Assembly: GCA_900103495.1 (NCBI GenBank)
Contig: FMWZ01000011.1
Location: 1 to 64,000 of the forward strand
Length of the DNA stretch: 64,000 bases
Direction of reading: 5' to 3'
Origin: Lachnospiraceae bacterium G11
GTDB taxonomy: Bacteria > Bacillota > Clostridia > Lachnospirales > Lachnospiraceae
A program made the position numbers and the translations under genes. The notes below the pieces were generated by a model. It did no database searches. It worked only from the letters and a program-made list of their open reading frames with translations, and was not told the DNA's origin. This document shows positions 45,162-53,791 of this stretch, piece by piece; the first letter of the stretch is position 1; each line of letters starts with the position of its first letter.

Positions 45162-45881
45162 ATGGGCTATGAATTTACAAGCAGGATTCGCTACAGCGAA
45201 ACCGACACAAACGGTAACTTGTCACTTGAAGCATTGATGAATTACCTTCAGGATGCTTCCACATTTCAGTCCGAAGAGCTTGGTGTGGGACTCAAGCCCT
45301 TATACGAATTGGGACTTGCCTGGGTGGTTGCATCCTGGCAGATAGAGATTGAGAGATTTCCCAGACTCATGGAGGAGGTTACCACCGGTACCTTCCCTCA
45401 TAAGTTCCATTCATTCCTTGGTGAGAGAAATTTCTACATGAAGGATGCCGAGGGCAACATGATTGCCAAGGCCAATTCCCTTTGGACTCTGGTTAATCTT
45501 AAGGAAATGAAACCTACGCCTGCTCCCAAAGGTATGATGGATAAATATGTGATAGAGCCCAAGCTTCCAATGACTGCTCCCACAGGAAAGATCAGACTTC
45601 CCGAGGGTGAAGGAGTGGAGGTAATCGAGGCCGACAACCTCATCGTAAGAGCCTATCACCTTGATACCAACAATCACGTAAACAACGTTCAATACATTAG
45701 AATGGGAATGGGCTGTGTGCCGAGAGACCTGAATTACAAGGTGGTTCGTGTCGAGTACAGAAAGCCTGCCTTCCTTAACGCAACCATTGTTCCGGTGGTC
45801 AGAAAGCTCGGAAATGTTTATACCGTAAGCCTTCAGGACACAGAGGGCGATGTATATGTTAACCTTGAGTTCACAAGCTAA
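45162..45881 (+). CDS. acyl-ACP thioesterase
   Basis: A 239-residue double-hotdog thioesterase of the FatA/FatB type. The RYSETDTNGNLS (~10-21) block and the DTNNHVNNVQYI block (~167-178) hold the catalytic Asp/Asn/His in each hotdog half. It releases free fatty acid from acyl-ACP. SD GAGGGG precedes ATG at 45162; a longer ORF would extend into the tRNA-Gln and is rejected. It is followed 12 bases later by cvfB. Confidence 0.9.
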   Translation: MGYEFTSRIRYSETDTNGNLSLEALMNYLQDASTFQSEELGVGLKPLYELGLAWVVASWQIEIERFPRLMEEVTTGTFPHKFHSFLGERNFYMKDAEGNMIAKANSLWTLVNLKEMKPTPAPKGMMDKYVIEPKLPMTAPTGKIRLPEGEGVEVIEADNLIVRAYHLDTNNHVNNVQYIRMGMGCVPRDLNYKVVRVEYRKPAFLNATIVPVVRKLGNVYTVSLQDTEGDVYVNLEFTS

Positions 45882-45893
45882 AAAGAGGCCTAT

Positions 45894-46724
45894 ATGGAAT
45901 TAGGAAAGAAACAGAAATTAGTTTATAAAAGAAAAGAAGAGTTTGGTATATACCTCACCGAGAATGGAAATGATGAGGAGAGGGTGCTTTTACCTGCCAA
46001 ACAGGTACCTGCAAATGCTAAGATTGGAGACGAGATAGAGGTATTCCTTTATAAGGACTCCAAGGACAGGCTTATTGCCACCACCAACACTCCGCTCCTT
46101 ACTCTTCACGAGACTGCGGTCCTTACCGTCAAGGAAGTGGGCAAAATCGGCGCATTCCTCGACTGGGGCTTAGAGAAGGATCTTCTCCTTCCCTTTGCAG
46201 AGCAGACCGTCAGGGTTAAAGCCGGAGACAAGGTTCTCGTGGCGCTCTACACAGATAAGAGCGACAGACTTGCGGCAACCATGAAGGTATATAAGTATTT
46301 AAAGCAGGACAGCTCCTACAAGAAGGAAGACCATGTTGACGGCCTGGTTTACGAACTGAGCGATAACTTCGGCGCCTTCGTTGCAGTGGATAACAAGTAT
46401 TCGGGTCTTGTTGCCAAGAAGGAACTTACCGTCAATCTTAAGGTGGGTGACAGGGTAAAAGCCAGAGTAATCTCCGTTAAGGAGGACGGCAAGCTTGACT
46501 TAAGCCTCAGAGAGAAGGCCCCCATCCAGATTTCCCTTGATGCCGATACCCTTGTTAAGATGATGAAGGCAAACGGCGGAAAGCTGGATTTCAGTGATAA
46601 TGCAGCTCCTGAACTTATAAAGGAGGAAACCGGCATGAGCAAGAATCAGTTTAAGCGTGCAGTGGGTAATCTCCTTAAATCAGGAAAGATTGAAATTCTG
46701 GAGAATTCAATTAAATTAAAGTAA
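45894..46724 (+). CDS. CvfB/YitL family S1 RNA-binding protein
   Basis: A 276-residue protein with tandem S1-like beta barrels: LGKKQKLVYKRKEEFGIYL (first), TVKEVGKIGAFLDWGLEKDLLLP (second), VDGLVYELSDNFGAFVAVDNKY (third), ending in a winged-helix domain (FSDNAAPELIKEETGMSKNQFKRAVGNLLK). CvfB proteins bind RNA and affect virulence gene expression in S. aureus; the role here is unknown. Confidence 0.88.
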   Translation: MELGKKQKLVYKRKEEFGIYLTENGNDEERVLLPAKQVPANAKIGDEIEVFLYKDSKDRLIATTNTPLLTLHETAVLTVKEVGKIGAFLDWGLEKDLLLPFAEQTVRVKAGDKVLVALYTDKSDRLAATMKVYKYLKQDSSYKKEDHVDGLVYELSDNFGAFVAVDNKYSGLVAKKELTVNLKVGDRVKARVISVKEDGKLDLSLREKAPIQISLDADTLVKMMKANGGKLDFSDNAAPELIKEETGMSKNQFKRAVGNLLKSGKIEILENSIKLK

Positions 46725-46757
46725 ACCAAAAGTAGCATATTGGCTCCGGTTATATAG

Positions 46758-46786
46758 TTGTAAATGGAAATATGCTGAAATATAAT
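46758..46786 (+). promoter_or_regulatory. promoter of the YjfB-like gene
   Basis: TTGTAA (46758-46763), 17 bases, and a perfect TATAAT (46781-46786), 30 bases before the gene. Confidence 0.72.
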
Positions 46787-46815
46787 GAGTACACAACACC
46801 GAAAGGAGGGTACTC

Positions 46816-47007
46816 ATGAATATTACAGCTTTATCCGGAGCATTAACGAATATTCAGACCAAAAATGATGTAGGCACAGCCGTTTTGGCTAAAGCGATGG
46901 ATTCTAACGAAACCCTCGGACAGGGCGTAGTAAAGATGATTGATTCCGCTGCAATGGAGAGATCCGTTAATCCTTCAGTTGGCAGCAACTTCGACGCAAG
47001 AGCCTAA
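46816..47007 (+). CDS. YjfB family putative motility protein
   Basis: A 63-residue protein starting MNITALSGALTNIQTKNDV, matching YjfB_motility proteins of ~60 residues found with flagellar regulons. The C-terminus ends in VGSNFDARA. Function not known experimentally. It has its own promoter with good TATAAT, SD AAAGGAGGG and a strong terminator, so it is a separately controlled small gene. No sigma-D type promoter (TAAA...GCCGATAT) is seen. Confidence 0.78.
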   Translation: MNITALSGALTNIQTKNDVGTAVLAKAMDSNETLGQGVVKMIDSAAMERSVNPSVGSNFDARA

Positions 47008-47028
47008 TTCCTTAATGTTTTCAATATG

Positions 47029-47059
47029 AAAGCGCACCATGTGGGGGTGCGCTTTTTTA
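47029..47059 (+). terminator. intrinsic terminator after the YjfB-like gene
   Basis: AAAGCGCACC and GGTGCGCTTT form a perfect 10-bp stem with a 7-base loop, followed by TTTAT. Confidence 0.9.
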
Positions 47060-47115
47060 TTGCGCAAAATATAAGTTATGGTAACCATTCGGGACTTTTT
47101 CACAAAAAATGGGGG

Positions 47116-47143
47116 TTGAAATATAGATTTTTTTGTGTAAATA
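47116..47143 (+). promoter_or_regulatory. possible promoter of the PucR/CdaR-family gene
   Basis: TTGAAA (47116-47121), 16 bases, TAAATA (47138-47143). The very AT-rich stretch offers several -10 choices. Confidence 0.4.
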
Positions 47144-47192
47144 TATTAAAATGTACTAAGTGGGGCGTAGAAATGCCTAGGAGGGGCAACAC

Positions 47193-48275
47193 ATGATTTC
47201 CAATCAAATACTTCAAAACACAGTTGACGGAATTAAGACAATCGCCAGAGTTGAGATTTGCGTTCTGGATGCAGACGGCAAGGAAGTAGCCGCCACATCG
47301 GATATGTCAAATAACATAACTCCTCCCGGAGATTTCATTAAGTCCTCTGCTGACTCCCAGGAGATTCAGGGGTATCAGTATTTTAAGGTGTATGATGAGC
47401 AGCAGCTTGAGTATATCGTTGTGGCTGCAGGCGCAGGTGAGGACACCTATACCATCGGCAAGATGATTGCCTTCCAGATTCAGGGACTTCTTGTGGCCTA
47501 CAAGGAGCGTTTTGACAAGGATAACTTTATCAAGAACCTTCTTCTTGATAACCTTCTTTTGGTGGACATTTACAGCAGAGCCAAGAAGCTTCATATCCGC
47601 TCCGATGTTCCCCGTGTGGTTATGCTTGTGGAGACAGGCAATATTAAGGATAACAATGTGCTTGAGGTTGTGAGAGCAGCTTTCACCGGAAGCACCAGAG
47701 ATTTTGTTACGGCAGTTGACGAGAATAATGTTATCGTTGTTAAGGATCTCTCAGATGCCGATGTTAACAAGGATATCAACAAGACAGCCAAGGAGATTGA
47801 GGGTGTGCTTGCCAAGGAAGGCATTGACGATGCCCGTGTATCCTATGGTAATATTGTTAATGAGCTTAAGGAAGTCAGCCGTTCCTACAAGGAAGCAAAG
47901 ATGGCTTTGGATGTAGGAAAGATTTTCTTTGATGACAGACAGGTTATTGCTTACTCCGAGCTGGGAATCGGACGTATTATTTATCAGCTTCCTATTCCTC
48001 TTTGCAAGATGTTTATTAAGGAGATCTTCGGAACCAAGAGTCCCGATGATTTTGACGAGGAATCATTAACCACAATTTACAAGTTCTTTGAGAACAACCT
48101 TAATGTCTCCGAGACATCAAGACAGTTATACATTCACAGAAATACTCTTGTATACAGACTGGATAAGCTTCAGAAGACTACCGGTCTGGACCTTAGGGTG
48201 TTTGAAGATGCCATCACCTTCAAGATTGCCCTTATGGTCGTTAAATACATGAAATACATGGAAAAATACGAGTAA
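47193..48275 (+). CDS. PucR/CdaR family transcriptional regulator
   Basis: A 360-residue protein. The N-terminal half (~1-135) looks like the sugar-diacid recognition domain (NQILQNTVDGIKTIARVEICVLD); the C-terminal helix-turn-helix is the PucR type (NNLNVSETSRQLYIHRNTLVYRL, ~306-328). Such regulators respond to glycerate, glucarate or purine-derived metabolites. It sits 14 bases before ftsE, so it might be transcribed with the division genes, which would be an unusual pairing. SD AGGAGGGG. Confidence 0.87.
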   Translation: MISNQILQNTVDGIKTIARVEICVLDADGKEVAATSDMSNNITPPGDFIKSSADSQEIQGYQYFKVYDEQQLEYIVVAAGAGEDTYTIGKMIAFQIQGLLVAYKERFDKDNFIKNLLLDNLLLVDIYSRAKKLHIRSDVPRVVMLVETGNIKDNNVLEVVRAAFTGSTRDFVTAVDENNVIVVKDLSDADVNKDINKTAKEIEGVLAKEGIDDARVSYGNIVNELKEVSRSYKEAKMALDVGKIFFDDRQVIAYSELGIGRIIYQLPIPLCKMFIKEIFGTKSPDDFDEESLTTIYKFFENNLNVSETSRQLYIHRNTLVYRLDKLQKTTGLDLRVFEDAITFKIALMVVKYMKYMEKYE

Positions 48276-48289
48276 GACAGAGGTTTATC

Positions 48290-49018
48290 ATGGCAAGACG
48301 TAAGAAACAATTACCCGAAACTACCGCCATTATCGAGCTAGATAACGTTACAAAGGTATATCAGACAGGCTCTCCCGCACTTAATGGTGTTTCTATCAGC
48401 ATCGAAAGAGGAGAATTCGTTTTCATAGTAGGTGACAGTGGTTCCGGTAAATCAACCCTTATTAAACTCCTTTTGCGAGAGCTTACCGCCACCAGCGGAA
48501 CAGTAAGAGTAATGGGTACCGACCTTGCCAGACTTCGTCACCGTAAGATCCCCAAATTCAGAAGAAATCTCGGAGTAGTATTCCAGGATTTCCGTCTTCT
48601 CAAAGATCGTAACGTTTATGAGAACGTTGCTTTCGCTCAGCGAATCGTTGAGACTCCTAACTATGAAATCAAGAAAAATGTACCCTCAATCCTGGCTACA
48701 GTAGGACTCGCGGGCAAATATAAGGCTAAACCCAAACAGCTCTCCGGTGGTGAACAGCAGAGGGTTGCTTTGGCGCGTGCTTTGGTTAACAACCCTACTA
48801 TTTTGCTGGCGGATGAGCCTACAGGTAACCTTGACCCCAAGAACTCATGGGAAATCATGAAGCTTCTTGAGGAGATTAATGATATGGGTACAACAGTTGT
48901 TGTCGTAACCCACAACAGAGAGATAGTCAACGCCATGCAGAAGCGCGTTATAACCATGAAGAAAGGCGTTGTGGTAAGCGACGAAGAGATGGGTGTTTAT
49001 ATCGATGAAGAAGATTAA
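48290..49018 (+). CDS. ftsE: cell division ATP-binding protein FtsE
   Basis: A 242-residue ABC ATPase. Walker A GDSGSGKST (~48-56), signature LSGGEQQR (~150-157), Walker B ILLADEPTGNLD, and D-loop typical of FtsE. With FtsX it forms the complex that switches on peptidoglycan hydrolases at division sites. The ftsX start lies inside its last codons (overlap of 14 bases). Confidence 0.95.
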   Translation: MARRKKQLPETTAIIELDNVTKVYQTGSPALNGVSISIERGEFVFIVGDSGSGKSTLIKLLLRELTATSGTVRVMGTDLARLRHRKIPKFRRNLGVVFQDFRLLKDRNVYENVAFAQRIVETPNYEIKKNVPSILATVGLAGKYKAKPKQLSGGEQQRVALARALVNNPTILLADEPTGNLDPKNSWEIMKLLEEINDMGTTVVVVTHNREIVNAMQKRVITMKKGVVVSDEEMGVYIDEED

Positions 49019-49904
49019 TACGTTTTTTTACTGCATAGGGCAGGGCATAAAGAGTATATTCAGGAACAAGCTGTTTTCCCTTGCTTCCATAGCAACCATT
49101 GCAGCATGCCTCTTTCTTTTCGGTTTGTTCTACTCAATAGTAATGAACTTCCAGCATATTGTTAAGACCGCTGAGCAGGGCGTTTCCGTTACAGTGTTCT
49201 TCAATGAGGGAACCACCGAAGAGCGAATGAAGGAAATCGAGACAATCATTGCCGAAAGAGATGAGGTCAGAGAGACCAACTTCGTATCGGCGGATGAGGC
49301 CTGGGAGAGCTTCAGAGGCGACTACTTCGAAGGCTACAATGATGGATTTACCGAGAACCCCCTGGCGAATTCAGCCAACATAGAGATTTACCTTTCGGAC
49401 GTATCCTTACAGAATGCTTTGGTTACATACCTTGAATCCATTCCCGATGTGAGAATGGTAAGACGTTCGGAGGTTACAGCTACAACACTTACAGGTGTTA
49501 ACGTCCTTATCGGATACGTGTCCATCGGTATTATCGGAATTCTATTGGCGGTATCCATCTTCCTTATCAGCAATACAGTTACCATCGGTATTTCGGTTCG
49601 TAAGGAAGAAATCAGTATCATGAAATATGTGGGCGCTACAGACTTTTTCGTCAGATCGCCTTTCGTTATAGAGGGTATGCTCATCGGCCTTATCGGTGCG
49701 GGAATTCCTCTTGGTATTATTAAGTTCTTATATGAATACCTTATTGCGTACATTGCTGAAAGATTCGTGGCAATCTCCGGATTGCTTAATTTCCTGACCA
49801 CACAGGAAATCTTCAAGGATCTGGTGCCCATTTCTTTAGGTATCGGTGTCGGCATCGGCTTCCTTGGAAGTATTACAACAGTAAGAAAGCACTTAAGAGT
49901 ATAA
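49005..49904 (+). CDS. ftsX: cell division protein FtsX
   Basis: A 299-residue membrane protein with one TM near residue 25-45, an extracellular loop of ~130 residues (SVTVFFNEGTTEERMKEIE ...), and three C-terminal TM helices (SIGIIGILLAVSIFLISN, PFVIEGMLIGLIGAGIPLG, LGIGVGIGFLGSI). The start ATG at 49005 fits the family; a GTG at 48993 is possible but has no better SD. The loop is the docking site for the hydrolase encoded next. Confidence 0.93.
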   Translation: MKKINTFFYCIGQGIKSIFRNKLFSLASIATIAACLFLFGLFYSIVMNFQHIVKTAEQGVSVTVFFNEGTTEERMKEIETIIAERDEVRETNFVSADEAWESFRGDYFEGYNDGFTENPLANSANIEIYLSDVSLQNALVTYLESIPDVRMVRRSEVTATTLTGVNVLIGYVSIGIIGILLAVSIFLISNTVTIGISVRKEEISIMKYVGATDFFVRSPFVIEGMLIGLIGAGIPLGIIKFLYEYLIAYIAERFVAISGLLNFLTTQEIFKDLVPISLGIGVGIGFLGSITTVRKHLRV

Positions 49905-49927
49905 TTTTGAAACACAACCGATAATAG

Positions 49928-49961
49928 TCCCGTCCTATAGGCGCGAGTCTGTATGACGGGA
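49928..49961. other. hairpin between ftsX and the M23 hydrolase gene
   Basis: TCCCGTC (49928-49934) and GACGGGA (49955-49961) form a 7-bp stem with a 20-base loop. No T run follows, so it is not a clear terminator; it could be a leader or processing hairpin. Confidence 0.5.
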
Positions 49962-50004
49962 TGTATTACTTTTATCTAATCTTTTCTATGAAACGGATCA
50001 TTTT

Positions 50005-51228
50005 ATGAGGAAAAGAAGAATCATTTTTGGCTTGACCCTTGTGCTGGCCCTGTCGGTTTTTTTCTCATCAAACGCCACCTTCAAATCCAGGGCGGAGATT
50101 ACATCTGACAGTATAAAAGAAAAGCAGCAGCAAATCAGCCAGGCACAGGATGAACAGAAAAAACTTCAAAAGGGATTGTCCGACGTTAAGAAGATGAAGC
50201 AGGAGCTGGAGAAATCCAAGAGTAACTTGGAGGATTACATTACCCAGCTTGACGGAGATCTTAACGTTGTTAATGAACGAATAAATGAACTTCAGGCAGT
50301 AATTGATGAAACTCAGGAGGCTTTGGATGAGGCCACCGAGGATCTGAACGAGGCTGTTCGTGTTGAGACAGAGCAGTACGAAGCCATGAAGGTTCGTATC
50401 CAGTTTATGTACGAGAAGGGCAACAACTTCCTTCTGGATGCAATACTTGGAGCAGAGAGTTTTTCGGATATTTTAAACCGTGCGGATTATTACGAGGAGC
50501 TGGCGGCTTACGACAGAAAGAAACTTGACGAATACGTTTTGAACCGTCAGATGGTTGAGGTTTGCAAGCAGGAAATCGAGGCTAAGAAAGCTACTCTTGA
50601 TGAGGCCATGGCCCAGCAGGAACAGGAGCAGAACAACCTTGAAATTCTCATTGGTGAGAAGGAACAGCAGATTAATGCCGTATCCTACGACATCAGTAAT
50701 AAAGAAGCGGCAATTAAAGACTACGAGGATGAGTTAAACGCAATGGCCACCGTAATCTCCCAGCTGGAACAGCAGGTTCTTGAGGAGAAACGTGCCATAG
50801 CGGCAGCCAACGGAGTTAACCTTTCATACGATGGAGGAGCCTTCTGCTGGCCCGCACCTTCATATACGAGAATATCCAGCCCATTCGGATACAGAACTCA
50901 TCCCACCCTGGGAGTTCAGCTTTTCCATAACGGAGTTGACCTGGCTTCCCCCAGCGGATCCAAAATCCTATGTGCTTATGACGGAATAGTTGTAGCGGCA
51001 GATTATACATCTGTTATGGGAAATTATATTATGGTTGATCATGGAGACGGACTTTACACAGTCTACATGCATGCTTCAGCCCTGTATGTTTCCAAGGGAG
51101 ATGTGGTTATAAAGGGCGAGAACATAGCTGCCGTGGGTTCAACCGGACGTTCCACCGGTCCTCACCTTCACTTCAGTGTCAGAAAGAACGGTGAGTATGT
51201 TGACCCTATGGCTTATATATCAAACTAA
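50005..51228 (+). CDS. coiled-coil M23 peptidase (PcsB/EnvC-type murein hydrolase)
   Basis: A 407-residue secreted protein. The first ~30 residues are a signal peptide (RIIFGLTLVLALSVFFSSNA), followed by a long coiled coil (~35-265, IKEKQQQISQAQDEQKK ...) and an M23 LytM domain (~285-407). Zinc and catalytic residues are in HNGVDLA and GPHLHFSV, both intact. The position after ftsEX suggests it is the hydrolase regulated by FtsEX, as PcsB is in streptococci. Confidence 0.92.
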   Translation: MRKRRIIFGLTLVLALSVFFSSNATFKSRAEITSDSIKEKQQQISQAQDEQKKLQKGLSDVKKMKQELEKSKSNLEDYITQLDGDLNVVNERINELQAVIDETQEALDEATEDLNEAVRVETEQYEAMKVRIQFMYEKGNNFLLDAILGAESFSDILNRADYYEELAAYDRKKLDEYVLNRQMVEVCKQEIEAKKATLDEAMAQQEQEQNNLEILIGEKEQQINAVSYDISNKEAAIKDYEDELNAMATVISQLEQQVLEEKRAIAAANGVNLSYDGGAFCWPAPSYTRISSPFGYRTHPTLGVQLFHNGVDLASPSGSKILCAYDGIVVAADYTSVMGNYIMVDHGDGLYTVYMHASALYVSKGDVVIKGENIAAVGSTGRSTGPHLHFSVRKNGEYVDPMAYISN

Positions 51229-51240
51229 GCTGTAAAGCAG

Positions 51241-52500
51241 GTGATTGATTTGGAAGAGAAGAAGAAAAGCAAAATTGGAATAGGAATTCTTATCGGAGCC
51301 ATTGTGGGACTTTTGCTTGGCGCATCGGCAACCTTAGCGTATGTGCTTTTTTCGGGACGGATGATTACAAGTGCCGACCCCACAAAGGTGGCAGGAATAA
51401 GTGAGAGTTCTGAAGGAAGCAGTGCCGTTGATGAGGGTGTCATCAGAAAGATGAAGCTCATCGAGGAAATCTTTGACAAGTATTACCTTGAAGAGGACCT
51501 GGATAAGAGCGAGCTTCCCGAAGACATCTATCATTCCATGGTTAATTCCATGGGAGACAAGTATTCCACATACTACTCTGCAGAGGAATACAAGAAGGCC
51601 ACCGAGGACAGAGAAGGAACCTACTACGGAATCGGTGCTTATGTAACAATGAATACTGACATTGGCTATGCGGTTATCAGTGGCGTAATGGATGATTCTC
51701 CCGCCCTTGAAGCCGGCGTAAGAGCCGATGATATAATCTACGAAATAGACGGGGAGTCCGCATACGATCTGGACCTTGATGAAATCGTAAGAAGAATCAA
51801 GGGACCTGAAGGAACCACCGTCAACATTACCTTCATCAGGAACGAATCTGAGGAAGTTAATCTCGATGTGGAAAGAAGAGCCATCGAGAGCAAGACTGTC
51901 AAATACAAAATGCTTGAGGGAGATATAGGATATCTTCAGTTAACAGCATTTGAAACCATAAGTGAGCAGCAGTTTAAGGATGCCAAGGCAGACCTTGAAG
52001 CCCAGGGAATGAAGGGACTTATCCTTGACCTTAGAGGCAATCCCGGAGGAAATCTTTCAACCGTTGTTGAGATTGCAAACCAGCTCCTTCCCAAGGGCTT
52101 AATCATCAGAACCGAGGACAGGGACGGAAACGGAAGCTCCTATGACAGCGACGGCAAGCATGAGTTCATGCTTCCCCTTGTTGTACTTGTTAATGAGTAT
52201 TCTGCCAGCGCTTCAGAGGTTCTGACAGGTGCTTTGCAGGACTATGAGAAGGCTACCGTTGTGGGCAAGACCACCTACGGCAAGGGCATCGTTCAGGATA
52301 CCATCAGTCTTACCGACGGCTCCGCAGTCAAGCTCACCACCGAGGCTTACTACACTCCCAAGGGCCGCAGCCTCCACGGCGTCGGCATCAAGCCCGACGT
52401 GGACGTGGACCTGGACACCGACGCCTACTATGAATCCGAGGGCGCCATCGACACCCAGCTGGACAAGGCCATAGAAGTCATCAGCGAACAGATAAACTAG
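51241..52500 (+). CDS. S41 family C-terminal processing peptidase (CtpA-like)
   Basis: A 419-residue membrane-anchored protease. N-terminal TM (~14-36), PDZ domain (~125-200, GVMDDSPALEAGVRADDIIYE) and S41 catalytic domain with VNEYSASASEVL (Ser, ~316-327) and GKTTYGKGIVQ (Lys, ~340-350). The start is uncertain: GTG at 51241 has no SD, but TTG at 51250 has AGGTGA 5 bases before it. The last ~180 bases (52320-52480) are strongly GC-rich with CCC/GAC/CTG/CGC codons, unlike the rest of the gene. Directly downstream of the M23 gene. Confidence 0.92.
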   Translation: MIDLEEKKKSKIGIGILIGAIVGLLLGASATLAYVLFSGRMITSADPTKVAGISESSEGSSAVDEGVIRKMKLIEEIFDKYYLEEDLDKSELPEDIYHSMVNSMGDKYSTYYSAEEYKKATEDREGTYYGIGAYVTMNTDIGYAVISGVMDDSPALEAGVRADDIIYEIDGESAYDLDLDEIVRRIKGPEGTTVNITFIRNESEEVNLDVERRAIESKTVKYKMLEGDIGYLQLTAFETISEQQFKDAKADLEAQGMKGLILDLRGNPGGNLSTVVEIANQLLPKGLIIRTEDRDGNGSSYDSDGKHEFMLPLVVLVNEYSASASEVLTGALQDYEKATVVGKTTYGKGIVQDTISLTDGSAVKLTTEAYYTPKGRSLHGVGIKPDVDVDLDTDAYYESEGAIDTQLDKAIEVISEQIN

Positions 52501-52559
52501 GTGCACGACGGGGGCTGTCCACATATGCACCACACGGAAACTTCTACGGAAGCCTCTAC

Positions 52560-52596
52560 GGCGGATAATTCATGTTTTTTCTCTTGTTTATCCGCC
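52560..52596. repeat. inverted repeat GGCGGATAA/TTATCCGCC
   Basis: A perfect 9-bp inverted repeat with a 19-base loop that includes a T run. Another partial copy, GCGGATAAATTC, occurs at 52698-52709. Together these suggest a multi-copy element in the 449-base gap 52501-52949. Confidence 0.75.
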
Positions 52597-52605
52597 TGAT
52601 TTGTT

Positions 52606-52675
52606 GTTATGTAAACTGTCAGACATAATAAAGCAAGCTTTTCGAGGATTTATTACACCATTTAGTTTACATAAC
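52606..52675. repeat. 70-bp element bounded by a 12-bp inverted repeat
   Basis: GTTATGTAAACT (52606-52617) and AGTTTACATAAC (52664-52675) are perfect 12-bp inverted copies that enclose direct-repeat copy A. Inside, TAATAAA and TTTATTA form a second, nested inverted repeat. The geometry resembles a small palindromic repeat element; no ORF lies inside. Confidence 0.8.
52607..52658 (+). repeat. direct repeat copy A (52 bp)
   Basis: Shares TTATGTAAAC, CATAATAAA and GGATTTATTACAC at identical spacing with copy B at 52754-52805, while the 7- and 13-base segments between those blocks differ. Each copy is exactly 52 bases. Confidence 0.85.
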
Positions 52676-52753
52676 AGCCGAAAATCACTAAAATAAGCGG
52701 ATAAATTCAAGAAAATCAATGATTTCTCCGCCGCACGCCACAAAACCGCCAGA

Positions 52754-52805
52754 TTATGTAAACCAATAAGCATAATAAATGCTCAAATTTACGGATTTAT
52801 TACAC
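52754..52805 (+). repeat. direct repeat copy B (52 bp)
   Basis: Same three conserved blocks as copy A (52607-52658), 147 bases downstream. Unlike copy A it lacks the flanking AGTTTACATAAC right arm. Confidence 0.85.
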
Positions 52806-52863
52806 ATGCCTCCACTTTTACCACCACGGAGAGCATTATTTGAGGGAAGATAGATGAAAGATT

Positions 52864-52933
52864 ATGGTGACATTATGAATTCACAATAAGTGAGCCTACG
52901 GGCTTTGTGAATTCGACTGTCACCATTTTGTTT
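52864..52933 (+). terminator. long stacked hairpin before the VC0807-family gene
   Basis: Nested stems ATGGTGACA/TGTCACCAT (52864-52872 with 52918-52926), GAATTCACAA/TTGTGAATTC (52877-52886 with 52905-52914) and an inner AGCC/GGCT pair make a 63-base rod, followed by TTTTGTTTC. It can act as a terminator for upstream transcription, or as a leader structure of the gene starting at 52950. Its 5' part lies between the repeats and the SD of that gene. Confidence 0.75.
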
Positions 52934-52949
52934 CTGGGGAGAGGGGAAA

Positions 52950-53558
52950 ATGAAGAAGACATTAAGAGTTATTTCCAATATGGTATTGCCCTCGCTTCTA
53001 TTCTTTGTTATATACAAAGTTTTGGGCGTTATTCCCGCCATGGTACTTTCGGGGGTTGTCTCCGTTGGAAGACTAGTAGTATCGCTCAAACAAGGTAACG
53101 TTAAGAATTCACAGGTTCTGGGTTTTCTCGGGCTAGTAGGTTCTGCTGTCACCATTATATTTACAGGGAATGAGAAGTATTATTATGCGCCTGCGTTGAT
53201 TCAGAATGTAATTCTGCTGACTCTTTTTGTTATTATGTGCATGCGACACAAAAGTGTCCTCCATTACATGGCCAAGGATTTCGATGTTAAGGCTTTAAAA
53301 GAAGTCCCGGAAGAGCGTATGATGAATGTAAATCTTTTGTGGATTGCTTTCTTTGTTTTGAAAATTATTTCCAAAACATTGGCGATTTTTAAACTGGATT
53401 TCCAGACATCTTATTGGCTTATCTTTATTCTGGGTGATCCTATGACAATCATTGTTGTGATTCTCTCGATTTGGATGATTCGCAGATCATTTGCAAAGAA
53501 CCCCATTACTGTTTCAGAAGATATAGCGGATAACATCCCTGAAGATGGAGAAGTTTAA
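52950..53558 (+). CDS. VC0807-family membrane protein
   Basis: A 202-residue integral membrane protein with about five TM helices (around 12-45, 58-72, 82-97, 125-145 and 155-175). The start MVLPSLLFFVIYKVLG and the LVSGVVSVGRLV-type second helix fit VC0807-like proteins (DUF3159-type). Function unknown. It has a strong SD GGGAGAGGGG and starts a run of short, tightly spaced genes. Confidence 0.7.
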   Translation: MKKTLRVISNMVLPSLLFFVIYKVLGVIPAMVLSGVVSVGRLVVSLKQGNVKNSQVLGFLGLVGSAVTIIFTGNEKYYYAPALIQNVILLTLFVIMCMRHKSVLHYMAKDFDVKALKEVPEERMMNVNLLWIAFFVLKIISKTLAIFKLDFQTSYWLIFILGDPMTIIVVILSIWMIRRSFAKNPITVSEDIADNIPEDGEV

Positions 53559-53560
53559 AT

Positions 53561-53791
53561 ATGGAACAAGCCAAACTAAGCGAACTCAACTTCACATCAA
53601 GAAATGAAGCAATCGCTTTCCTCAAGAGATTGTGGACAGAGGAAGGAGATAACTGCCCCATATGTGGAAACAAGCTGGAGCTTCTTCACACGAAAGCAAA
53701 GAAGAGCAATTGTGATTGGCAGTGTAAAAACTGCGATAAGATATTTAAAACAATTCACCTTTTGGATGAGGTGAATGAGGAGTACAAATGA
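53561..53791 (+). CDS. small zinc-ribbon protein
   Basis: A 76-residue protein with two CxxC pairs (CPICGN ~33-38 and CKNCDK ~55-60) around a short linker, typical of a zinc ribbon. The first 30 residues (EAIAFLKRLWTEEGDNCP) are helical. Possible nucleic-acid or protein binder. It starts two bases after the preceding gene and overlaps the next by four (ATGA). Confidence 0.72.
   Translation: MEQAKLSELNFTSRNEAIAFLKRLWTEEGDNCPICGNKLELLHTKAKKSNCDWQCKNCDKIFKTIHLLDEVNEEYK

Noticed and set aside
49928-49961. Cyclic di-GMP riboswitch before the M23 gene
   Set aside because: The hairpin is only 34 bases and lacks the two-helix core of either riboswitch class.
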